Below are positions 17,434 to 24,876 of a stretch of 48,044 nucleotides of DNA, piece after piece. The position numbers and the translations under genes are program-made. Within the stretch, counting starts at the first letter, position 1. Every line of letters begins with the position of its first letter. Origin of the DNA: Candidatus Zixiibacteriota bacterium (GTDB lineage: Bacteria > Zixibacteria > MSB-5A5 > UM-FILTER-46-8); assembly GCA_014730345.1 (NCBI GenBank), contig WJIJ01000139.1:1-48044 (forward strand), written 5' to 3'. Below the pieces are notes generated by a model. The model made no database searches. It was not told where the DNA came from and saw only the letters and a list, made by a program, of their open reading frames with translations.

Positions 17434-18225
17434 ATGAGAAGAAAAGTAATGATATTACCCCTTTTAATGCTGGGATTGACAATGATTTTCGCCGGATGTT
17501 CGGAGAACAACGGAGTAGACGGCAACAGTAACTTCGACAACGAGGGGCTCTCATTCGCCCGCGCAGATGCCGACACCGCGGTAACGGAATTTATCGATGA
17601 CAGCCAGGACGTAAGTGATTGGGTGGTATGGGATGAAAGGCCTATGGGAATGGGCGATAGCGTGGTCTTCGATACCACCGATTACTGGCATATCTACATC
17701 CGGGAATACATCAACGGCCGGATAGAGCATTCGGTTGCCGATAGTTTCAGGTATGCCGATACCGAGGGCAACTACCAGTACTGGCGGGATGAAAACACCA
17801 ACCAGTTCGAACGCCGGTTGAAGAGGGAGTTCCACCGCGACGCATGGCCGGAAACTCCGGGAACCAGCTGGGATAAATCCCGTAGCAGGAACATGTTATG
17901 GGTAGGACTGGCCGAGGATGTAACCACATTGAACGGCGACGTACACCGCTACTACCATGGGCAGAACAGCTTCCGGGAATTCACCCGGGAATTCGAAGGA
18001 GAATTTCTCGAGGTGAAGTTCAATACCGAGGATTTATTCAACGGCAGGCCGACTCACCCGTTTGAGGGAACCCTTGCCGGTTCGACCTGGGTCGACTACG
18101 AGGGTCAGATACGTGAATATCATATCGAGGCTGAAATAACTGTAACCTTCTACCCGGATCATTTCCATGTAATCTTCCGATCAGGGGATAACTACTTCGA
18201 ATGGGACCACTATTATGAACCGTAA
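17434..18225 (+). CDS. orphan lipoprotein, unknown function
   Basis: From ATG 17434 the protein has 263 residues. An in-frame TTG 19 codons earlier would add a polar stretch before the signal peptide and has no ribosome site, while AGAGG stands six bases before the ATG. The signal MRRKVMILPLLMLGLTMIFAGC ends in the lipobox FAGC with Cys22. The mature part is rich in Trp, Tyr, Asp, Glu and Arg, with no further membrane segment and no motif I recognise. It is probably anchored in the outer membrane or on the surface. It lies between two intrinsic terminators and is thus a single-gene unit. Confidence 0.7.
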   Translation: MRRKVMILPLLMLGLTMIFAGCSENNGVDGNSNFDNEGLSFARADADTAVTEFIDDSQDVSDWVVWDERPMGMGDSVVFDTTDYWHIYIREYINGRIEHSVADSFRYADTEGNYQYWRDENTNQFERRLKREFHRDAWPETPGTSWDKSRSRNMLWVGLAEDVTTLNGDVHRYYHGQNSFREFTREFEGEFLEVKFNTEDLFNGRPTHPFEGTLAGSTWVDYEGQIREYHIEAEITVTFYPDHFHVIFRSGDNYFEWDHYYEP

Positions 18226-18259
18226 TTGACTCTTCCTTCAGTAACTCTCATGGCGACAA

Positions 18260-18288
18260 AAAAGCCCCGCTTATTCGGCGGGGCTTTT
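18260..18288. terminator. bidirectional intrinsic terminator
   Basis: A perfect 11-bp inverted repeat (AAAAGCCCCGC with GCGGGGCTTTT) and a 7-base loop lie between the convergent orphan lipoprotein gene and the leuC-like gene. Confidence 0.92.
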
Positions 18289-18307
18289 ATACTTGTATTC
18301 GGTTAAA

Positions 18308-19582
18308 TTACAACTCATCCGGGTGGGCGATATGTCCGGCGACCGCGCTGGCGGCGGCAACAGCCGGATTTGTCAGGTAAGATTTGCTGGTACGCTCGCC
18401 CATACGGCCGAGGAAATTACGGTTAGTGGTGGATACACATACTTCCTCCGGACCGAGAACCCCCATGTGACCGCCGATACAGGGTCCGCAGGTCGAAGTA
18501 GAAAAGACACAACCCGACTCGATGAAAATCTCCGCGAGCCCGTCTTTGATACATTTCTGCTGGATAGCGACGCTTCCGGGTATTACGATAACCCGGACGT
18601 CGGGATGCACTTTCCTGCCCTTGAACACCGAGGCCGCCAATGCCATGTCCTGGTACCATCCATTGGTACAGGTTCCTATAACTACCTGGTCGATTTTAAT
18701 ATCCTTCGCTTCGGAAACAGGATGTCCGTTTCCGGGGGAATAAGGAAAAGCCACCTGGGGTTCGATTTCTGATACGTCGATTTTATGACGCGCGTGGTAT
18801 TCAGCGTCATCATCCGGGGTCATCTCTTTTATTTCGGTATCCCCGGTTCTGTAGCGGTCGGTTTCTTTCAGGAATTTAATAGTGATATCATCTACGGGGA
18901 AGATACCGTTTTTGCCGCCTGCTTCGATAGCCATGTTGGCCATGGTCAGCCTGTCGGATATTTTAAAATGCTTGAAGGCGTCACCGCCGTACTCAAGGGC
19001 CATGTAGGTCGCGAAATCGGTGCCATATTTGGTCAGGGTATAAATTATCAAATCTTTCCCGTAAACATATTCCTTTGGCTTGCCGATGTATTCAAGCTTT
19101 ATTGAAGGCGGTACTTTTATCCAAACCTCACCGGTAAGGAAAGCCGCCGCGATATCGGTTGAACCCACCCCGGTCGCGAACGCTCCCAGCGCTCCGCTGG
19201 TGCATGTATGCGAATCGCCCCCGATCATGGTCTCACCGGGGAATACCAGCCCTTTCTCGGCGATAACCGCATGCTCGATACCGGCGCGGCCCTGTTCATA
19301 ATAATGTTTTATTTTATGCTTTTTGGCGAACTCGCGCACGGTTTTGGAAATCGTGGCCGCGTTTATGTCTTTATTGGGGGTGAAATGGTCGGGAATCAAG
19401 CATACTTTTTCTGGATTGAAAATTTTCTCCACGCCCCATTGATTTAATATGTCAAAGGTAAGCATAGCGGAAAGTTCATTGGCCATCACCATATCCAACT
19501 TCATGTTGATGATTTCGCCGGGGATAACTTTTTCTTTGCCGCTGTGTTCGGAGAGTATCTTCTCGGTAAGGGTCATACCCAT
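18308..19582 (-). CDS. leuC: LeuC-type 3-isopropylmalate/homoaconitate dehydratase large subunit
   Basis: The 424-residue protein belongs to the short, archaeal-type branch of the aconitase family. It has the substrate-binding GGDSHTCTSGALGAFATGVGS segment and the three [4Fe-4S] cysteines: one in DSHTCT, and two in the C-terminal STSTCGPCIGG motif. A further GTCTNG loop is present. It would isomerise a 2- or 3-alkylmalate. The small subunit (LeuD-type) is not in this window, yet this family needs it for activity, so it must lie elsewhere. The gene is 26 bases after the IPMS/homocitrate-synthase-like gene, and the pair probably carries out consecutive steps. The exact substrate, isopropylmalate or homocitrate, is undecided. 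Confidence 0.85.
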   Translation of the reverse strand: MGMTLTEKILSEHSGKEKVIPGEIINMKLDMVMANELSAMLTFDILNQWGVEKIFNPEKVCLIPDHFTPNKDINAATISKTVREFAKKHKIKHYYEQGRAGIEHAVIAEKGLVFPGETMIGGDSHTCTSGALGAFATGVGSTDIAAAFLTGEVWIKVPPSIKLEYIGKPKEYVYGKDLIIYTLTKYGTDFATYMALEYGGDAFKHFKISDRLTMANMAIEAGGKNGIFPVDDITIKFLKETDRYRTGDTEIKEMTPDDDAEYHARHKIDVSEIEPQVAFPYSPGNGHPVSEAKDIKIDQVVIGTCTNGWYQDMALAASVFKGRKVHPDVRVIVIPGSVAIQQKCIKDGLAEIFIESGCVFSTSTCGPCIGGHMGVLGPEEVCVSTTNRNFLGRMGERTSKSYLTNPAVAAASAVAGHIAHPDEL

Positions 19583-19608
19583 AAATTTAAAACCTCTTAA
19601 CTAAAAAG

Positions 19609-21066
19609 TTACCGATTTCTCAGCGCCCCCGATTTGGTCATTTTTGCTTTAACGGCCTTTTTTGATTTGGCCCTGGTGCTTTTAGATTTCTGCAGACTTT
19701 TGCCGGTTGAGGGTTTAAGCGATACATTCTTTTTATTGAATTTGATCCCCTTGTCCCAGCTTTTTAGACTATCTTTCTTAACCTGGATTTCTCCGCCGCT
19801 GGAGTACTTTACTATCTGCATTATTTCATCTTCAGTCAATACCCTGTCGCGCGCTTTGGCGGCTTTGAAAATTTCCTCCACCAAATGTTCCTCGGGTTTT
19901 ATCCCCCGCTTCTTGAGCCAGTATACGATATTAGATATACCGCTCATAAAACCAACCTCAATTTTTTGCCTTCTGCCAACCATGGCGGCGGGGACTCCGG
20001 AATAAATCCGGTCGGCCATGAAAGCGTCGCCCTTGCGCTCCGCCTTGATAATCGCCGCGGCATGAACTCCGGTCGCCGTCCGGAAAGCATCTTCCCCGAT
20101 AATCGGGTAGTTGGGGGAAATATTGAAACCGACCGCCGAAGCCACGGTGCGGCAATACTCGGTCAGCTTACGAAGGTCAGTCTTGATAATCCCTTCGAGC
20201 TTCAAATTAATTAATAGTTGGTCCATCTGGGTGTTGCCGACGCGTTCACCGATACCCAGGGCGGTTGCGTGAACCCGGTTTACCCCTGATGATATCGCCG
20301 CCATTGTGTTGGGGATAGCCAGACCCCGGTCGGAATGCCCGTGCCAGTCTACTTTGATATTCCTGTCAAGACTGTTAACCATTTTCATTATAAAACGCAA
20401 GAGGTAGTAGACGCCCAAAGGATTAGCATAACCAACTGTGTCGCATACACATATCCTCTCCGCGCCGTGTTCGATGGCGGTAGTATATAATCGTTTTATT
20501 GTCCGGGGATGCGCTCGGGTGGTGTCCTCGGTTACATACATAACCGGAATTCCATGCTTAACGGCGAAATCCACCGCTTCCTCGGTAAGCCTGAGCATCT
20601 TGTTGATGCTCCACTCTTCGGCGTAAATCCTTATTGGAGAGGAGCCTATAAACATGGCCGCTTCGATCGGATAACCGACCTTTTCGGAAATCTCCAACAG
20701 CGGTTTAATGTCGTCGACCAAAGTCCTCACCGCGCAGTTCGGCCTGATCTTCATTTTGTTATCAAAGATTTCCTGCGCTATCCGGGTTATATCGGCCTTA
20801 GCCCGCGGGCCTGAGGCGGGTAAGCCTATATCTGCGGCATGGATTCCAAGTTTTTCCATTAGATGCACAATCCGCAACTTTTCTTCAATAGTAGGGTCCT
20901 TTACCGATGGCGATTGAAGCCCGTCGCGGAGGGTTTCGTCATCTAATTCAACATTGTAAGTTTGTGATATATAACGCGATTGGAACCTCTGATGATACTC
21001 ATTCCATTCGAATATCAGGGGTTCTTCTTCCTTTTTAGTCCTTTTGTTTTTTTTCTGTTTAGCCAT
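19609..21066 (-). CDS. 2-isopropylmalate / homocitrate synthase-like enzyme without regulatory domain
   Basis: The 485-residue protein has an HMGL-like TIM barrel: the DDETLRDGLQSP metal and catalytic motif, EAAMFIGSSPIRIY, and the metal-binding motif HGHSDRGLAIPNT. A helical subdomain follows (FRTATGVHAAAIIKA, GRRQKIEVGFMSG). The leucine-sensing C-terminal domain of LeuA is missing, as in homocitrate, citramalate and Re-citrate synthases. Both ends carry unusual Lys-rich extensions (MAKQKKNKRTKKEEE, and a basic tail after about residue 430). The metal motif has Ser where IPMS usually has Asn. It condenses acetyl-CoA with a 2-oxoacid; which one cannot be told here. Its LeuC-type neighbour supports alkylmalate chemistry. 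Confidence 0.8.
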   Translation of the reverse strand: MAKQKKNKRTKKEEEPLIFEWNEYHQRFQSRYISQTYNVELDDETLRDGLQSPSVKDPTIEEKLRIVHLMEKLGIHAADIGLPASGPRAKADITRIAQEIFDNKMKIRPNCAVRTLVDDIKPLLEISEKVGYPIEAAMFIGSSPIRIYAEEWSINKMLRLTEEAVDFAVKHGIPVMYVTEDTTRAHPRTIKRLYTTAIEHGAERICVCDTVGYANPLGVYYLLRFIMKMVNSLDRNIKVDWHGHSDRGLAIPNTMAAISSGVNRVHATALGIGERVGNTQMDQLLINLKLEGIIKTDLRKLTEYCRTVASAVGFNISPNYPIIGEDAFRTATGVHAAAIIKAERKGDAFMADRIYSGVPAAMVGRRQKIEVGFMSGISNIVYWLKKRGIKPEEHLVEEIFKAAKARDRVLTEDEIMQIVKYSSGGEIQVKKDSLKSWDKGIKFNKKNVSLKPSTGKSLQKSKSTRAKSKKAVKAKMTKSGALRNR

Positions 21067-21199
21067 CTAAGCTCCATTTGGCTCACATATAACATTTCCT
21101 GATGTTTTCAACCATAATATAATATATCGACGGTTAATGACCATCAATTATCTTAATCTAATAATTGATATTATTTTAGACCGGCCCCCCTGCCGAAAA

Positions 21200-21982
21200 T
21201 TACTTGCCCCCGAAATCCGGTTTGCGCTTCTCTAAAAATGCCGCTGTTCCTTCCTTGCTGTCCTCGGTCGCGCAAATAGCCCCGAACTCGGTAACTTCGA
21301 ACTTCAGACCCGAGTCGAGGGTGGAATTCGATGCCATGTTCACGCAACGCTTGGCGGAGGTAATCGCCGCCGGTCCTTTGGATAATATTTTACCAGCCAG
21401 CTTTTTAGCTTCTTCAATTAAATCCGCGGCGGGATAAACCCTATCGACAAGCCCTATCCGCAACGCCTCGCTGCCGTCGACCATATCACCGGTGAATATC
21501 AACAACTTAGCTGTTCCTTCGCCGACAAGGCGGGTTAAGCGCTGGGTGCCGCCATATCCGGGTATAATTCCCAGGTTTACTTCCGGTTGTCCCATTTTGG
21601 CGGTATCGGCGGCGAGACGAATATCGCAGGCCATAGCCAGTTCACATCCGCCGCCAAGGGCAAAACCGTTGACCGCCGCTATGGTAACCAGCTCCGAGTT
21701 CTCTATCTTCCAGAAAAGCGATTGACCCCGGTTGGCAAACTCTAAACCGCCGATTGAATCGAGCTTATTAAGCTCATTAATATCGGCGCCGGCCACAAAT
21801 GCCTTTTCTCCGGCTCCGGTTAGTATCACCGCGCGGATTTCCTTATCGTCTTCGAGTTCGCTCCATGCCGCGAACAGCTCGCTTATAATATCAGCATTTA
21901 AGGCGTTCAAAGCTTTCTCACGGTTGATAGTTACTACCGCCAGAGAGCCTTCTTTTTCCACCAATATATTTTTATATTCCAA
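21200..21982 (-). CDS. enoyl-CoA hydratase (crotonase family)
   Basis: The 260-residue protein has the full crotonase signature. The oxyanion-hole segments are [12 protein letters not shown] and [16 protein letters not shown], and the two catalytic glutamates are in CELAM and in [17 protein letters not shown]. The length is typical. It hydrates trans-2-enoyl-CoA to 3-hydroxyacyl-CoA in fatty-acid or butyrate metabolism. The start is TTG 21982, chosen because AGGAGG stands five bases before it and no ATG lies nearby. It follows a 3-hydroxyacyl-CoA dehydrogenase, so two consecutive beta-oxidation steps are encoded together. Confidence 0.93.
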   Translation of the reverse strand: MEYKNILVEKEGSLAVVTINREKALNALNADIISELFAAWSELEDDKEIRAVILTGAGEKAFVAGADINELNKLDSIGGLEFANRGQSLFWKIENSELVTIAAVNGFALGGGCELAMACDIRLAADTAKMGQPEVNLGIIPGYGGTQRLTRLVGEGTAKLLIFTGDMVDGSEALRIGLVDRVYPAADLIEEAKKLAGKILSKGPAAITSAKRCVNMASNSTLDSGLKFEVTEFGAICATEDSKEGTAAFLEKRKPDFGGK

Positions 21983-22086
21983 TTTTTCCTCCTGTCCTTA
22001 TTCAAAAAGCGTACTAAATCTTTCTTAAATCTGTCCATTTTTCTCAGCCTGTAATAATCGAAGTATGCGCGTTTTGATTTAGACAT
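21934..22086 (-). CDS. possible small basic protein (50 aa) between hbd and crotonase
   Basis: ATG 22086 has AAGGAG four to five bases upstream, placed just after the hbd stop, and opens a 50-codon frame. The product is very basic and aromatic-rich (MSKSKRAYFDYYRLRKMDR at the start, with repeated Lys, Arg and Trp). Its last 49 bases overlap the crotonase start in another frame and cover that gene's ribosome site. It could be a real small protein or a translated spacer that couples hbd to crotonase. I recognise no family. Confidence 0.4.
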   Translation of the reverse strand: MSKSKRAYFDYYRLRKMDRFKKDLVRFLNKDRRKNWNIKIYWWKKKALWR

Positions 22087-22098
22087 CAATCTCCTTGT

Positions 22099-22953
22099 TT
22101 ATTTGCTGTAGTCGTAAAAGCCTCTTCCTGACTTTCTGCCCAGGTAACCGGCCTGAACCATTCTCTTTAGGAGCGGGGGAGGCGCGAATCGTGGTTCTTT
22201 GAACTCCTCGAAAAGAATCAAGCCGATGTAATACATCGTATCCAACCCGATAAAATCGTTCAATTCGAGGGGACCCATGGGATGCCCGCATCCGAATTTC
22301 ATGCCATTATCGATATCCTCCCTGGTAGCCAGTCCGTTCTGGTACACCAGGATAGCATCGAACAGGTACGGAACCAGCAGGCGATTTACAATAAATCCGC
22401 CGCCGTCTTTGGCCAGAACAGGCACCTTGCCGCATTTTTCCGCGAACGCTTTGGCGCTGTCAGTTACTTCTTCGGATGAAGCTACCGTCTTTACAACTTC
22501 CACCAGTTTCATCACCGGAACCGGGTTGAAGAAATGCAAGCCAATGAATTTGTCCGGCCGGGAAGTCCCCGCGGCCAGTTCGGTGATAGAAAGGCTCGAT
22601 GTATTCGAGGCCAGTACCGTTTCCGGTTTGCAAGCTTTATCCAGCTCCAGGAATATTTTCAGTTTGACCTGAAGGTCTTCGGTAACCGCTTCGACAACCA
22701 GGTCCCGGTCGCCCATATCATCAAGCGAAGTTGTGAACTTGATCCGGCCGAGGATGGCATCCCTGTCTTCGGCGCTTAATTTGCCTTTATCGACCGCCCT
22801 GCCAAGAGACTTTTCGATTTTCGCTTTGCCTTTCGCTAACAAATCATCACTTACTTCCCTCGAAACTACGTCGAGGCCCGCTTTCGCGGCCACTTCGGCA
22901 ATACCGGAACCCATCTGTCCGCAACCGACTACTCCTATTTTTGAAAACTCCAT
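22099..22953 (-). CDS. hbd: 3-hydroxybutyryl-CoA / 3-hydroxyacyl-CoA dehydrogenase
   Basis: The 284-residue protein has an N-terminal Rossmann fold with the NAD-binding GVVGCGQMGSGIAEVAAKAG, then the family motif NTSSLSITELA. The catalytic His is in IGLHFFNPVPVMKLVEVV, and the helical C-terminal domain carries NRLLVPYLFDA and GCGHPMGPLELNDFIGLD. This is the short, single-function form typical of butyrate-type pathways. It interconverts 3-hydroxyacyl-CoA and 3-oxoacyl-CoA with NAD(P). AGGAG lies five bases before the ATG. It precedes the crotonase gene and follows the SPFH lipoprotein gene by 69 bases. Confidence 0.95.
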   Translation of the reverse strand: MEFSKIGVVGCGQMGSGIAEVAAKAGLDVVSREVSDDLLAKGKAKIEKSLGRAVDKGKLSAEDRDAILGRIKFTTSLDDMGDRDLVVEAVTEDLQVKLKIFLELDKACKPETVLASNTSSLSITELAAGTSRPDKFIGLHFFNPVPVMKLVEVVKTVASSEEVTDSAKAFAEKCGKVPVLAKDGGGFIVNRLLVPYLFDAILVYQNGLATREDIDNGMKFGCGHPMGPLELNDFIGLDTMYYIGLILFEEFKEPRFAPPPLLKRMVQAGYLGRKSGRGFYDYSK

Positions 22954-23022
22954 TGTAACTCCTAATCACTAATATTCAGTTAAACTTTCGTTTAATTTTC
23001 CTTAAATGCAAAGTATCCGGTA

Positions 23023-23844
23023 TTACTTAGTATCACCAAGTATTACCGGCAAACCGTCTTTGCTGTTCCCGATAATAATAACCTTTGTGTTTTGGGACTG
23101 GGCGAGTTCCTTGGTCGCCTCAATACCCTTCCACCTTAGATACGGCTGGTTTAAGCCCTGGGAAACGATACGGTTAAATTCTTTAATACCCTCAGCCTCG
23201 ATTTTCTTGCGCTCGGCTTCCTGGCGTTCTTTCTGGAGCAGGAATTTCATCTTCTGCGCGTCCTGCTCTGCGGCGAGTTTAAGATTGATTGCTTCGCTTA
23301 CATTCGGTGGAAGCTCCACGTTCCTGATTAGAATATCATCGATGTAGATAAACTTGTTTGCCAGGAGTTTCTTCACCCCCGCTAAAATATCACCGGAGAT
23401 CTCTTCACGCTTGGTCGAATAAATCTCCTCCGGGGTAAAACGTCCTACTATCGCCCTGGCCTCTCCTCTCAATGCCGGCGCTACCACCACATCGTAATAA
23501 CGCGGTCCTACGGTAACCTGCAATGAATCGAGCTTCTCCACGATCGGCCGGTACCAAATGGAAACATCCATCCCGATCGACGCTCCATCCTTGGATAAAA
23601 CATGTAACTCCTCGATACGGGTCTGAAGCTTGGTGTTGTAGACGAAGAAACTATTCCAGGGAAAATGCCATTGAAAGCCTTCCGGGTAGATCTTACCCAA
23701 CTTGGTTCCTGAACCAAACTTGTAGTATTTAACTCCGTGATGACCGGAATCTATCTGTGTTCCGCATCCTGAAGTCATGGTTGAAACCAGGATAAACAGC
23801 AACATTATGGCGAACATTACTATGAACCGGTTGTTACGCGGCAT
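23023..23844 (-). CDS. prohibitin/SPFH-domain lipoprotein
   Basis: The 273-residue protein starts with a hydrophobic signal whose end, STMTSGC, fits a lipobox with Cys27. The rest is a prohibitin-type SPFH/band-7 domain (about residues 30-210), including GFQWHFPWNSFFVYNTKLQT, EARAIVGRFTPEEIYS and the IDDILIRNVELPPNVSEAI segment. An Ala/Glu/Lys-rich coiled coil follows (about 190-235). SPFH proteins form large membrane-bound rings. Here the anchor would be lipid, not a membrane helix, which places the domain outside the cytoplasm. AAGGAGG stands five bases before the ATG. Its link to the fatty-acid genes around it is unclear. Confidence 0.88.
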   Translation of the reverse strand: MPRNNRFIVMFAIMLLFILVSTMTSGCGTQIDSGHHGVKYYKFGSGTKLGKIYPEGFQWHFPWNSFFVYNTKLQTRIEELHVLSKDGASIGMDVSIWYRPIVEKLDSLQVTVGPRYYDVVVAPALRGEARAIVGRFTPEEIYSTKREEISGDILAGVKKLLANKFIYIDDILIRNVELPPNVSEAINLKLAAEQDAQKMKFLLQKERQEAERKKIEAEGIKEFNRIVSQGLNQPYLRWKGIEATKELAQSQNTKVIIIGNSKDGLPVILGDTK

Positions 23845-23897
23845 AATAACCTCCTTGTTTAAATTTCAAGAAATGAATATACGACTTCAAATTCATA

Positions 23898-24863
23898 CTA
23901 CTGTTCAAAACTCCCAACAATATCTACCATATTCTTAAGCTTCCTGTAAGCCACGTCTCTCGTGAGGGCTTTTAACTCGCAGTTGGGATTAATTATCAGG
24001 CGCTCAGATGGTATAAATTCCAAGATATCGCTTATGGCGTCACTCACATCCTCCCGGTCCTCAACTTCACTGCTTCTTGCGTCAATAATACCGAAGCTCA
24101 ATTTTTTATCATCTGGAAACACCGGGACAAAGTCCCAGTTGCGTTCATTGATTACGAAATCGAGCCCGATGATGTCGAACGGTGAATTAAAGAGCATGTC
24201 CCTGATACGGCCGATAACGCCGTAATAGGTGTAAATCGCTGTTTCAACATTTACGCCGTCAAGCAGGACTTCCACTGAATCAAAGAAGATGTGCGCTTCA
24301 TCGTGGAAATTAACTACCCCCGGTTCTTTAACAGCCACGCGTTTACAGCCCGCCTCAGACAGTGCTTTTATCTCGAAGTTCAGGGCTTCACAATATGCCT
24401 TAACCAATTTCGCTTTATCCCCGTAATGTTCGTCCTTGCTCAACATTGCCAGGGTAAATGGGCCCGGAAGGTAAGCGGCTAATGGTTTATCACTAAGGTT
24501 TGAAGCGAATTTATAATCATCAACCGTAATCCCATTTGTCCATTTCAATTCCCCGGTTATCAATGGTTGGTTATAGTCAATCCCGGAATCGAAATAAGGC
24601 GCTGTTCCATTATGTTCAACGCCGGAAAGGCTGAGAGTAAAATGGGAAATGGGATCCTGCCAGCGCGCCATACCGTCGCTTATTAAATCGAGCCCGGCGG
24701 ATTGCATCTCTTTAATAATATCCTCCGTTGCCTTTCTCTGAATCTGGATCAGTTCTTCCCCGCTTATTTTGCCGCTGTTAAAATCCGCCAAGGCCGGATT
24801 AAGTTGAGTTTTATCTTCGGGGGCTGGAGAGTGGGGATATTCGCCTAAGATGGTAGTTTTCAT
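23898..24863 (-). CDS. MetE/UROD-superfamily protein with degenerate zinc site
   Basis: The 321-residue protein matches the C-terminal barrel of cobalamin-independent methionine synthase, as in short archaeal MetE: DLISDGMARWQDPISHF near the start, VKEPGVV near residue 180, and the end motif INPNCELKALTRDVAYRKL. The zinc ligands are mostly lost. The His-x-Cys motif is replaced by Tyr211-Thr-Tyr213 (YTYYG), the Glu ligand corresponds to Asp235 (GLDF), and only Cys295 remains. It therefore may not activate homocysteine thiol with zinc in the usual way. It starts 13 bases after the acyl-CoA synthetase stop, so the two are cotranscribed. GAAGG stands four bases before the ATG. Confidence 0.75.
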   Translation of the reverse strand: MKTTILGEYPHSPAPEDKTQLNPALADFNSGKISGEELIQIQRKATEDIIKEMQSAGLDLISDGMARWQDPISHFTLSLSGVEHNGTAPYFDSGIDYNQPLITGELKWTNGITVDDYKFASNLSDKPLAAYLPGPFTLAMLSKDEHYGDKAKLVKAYCEALNFEIKALSEAGCKRVAVKEPGVVNFHDEAHIFFDSVEVLLDGVNVETAIYTYYGVIGRIRDMLFNSPFDIIGLDFVINERNWDFVPVFPDDKKLSFGIIDARSSEVEDREDVSDAISDILEFIPSERLIINPNCELKALTRDVAYRKLKNMVDIVGSFEQ

Positions 24864-24876
24864 AAAACCTTCAGTT

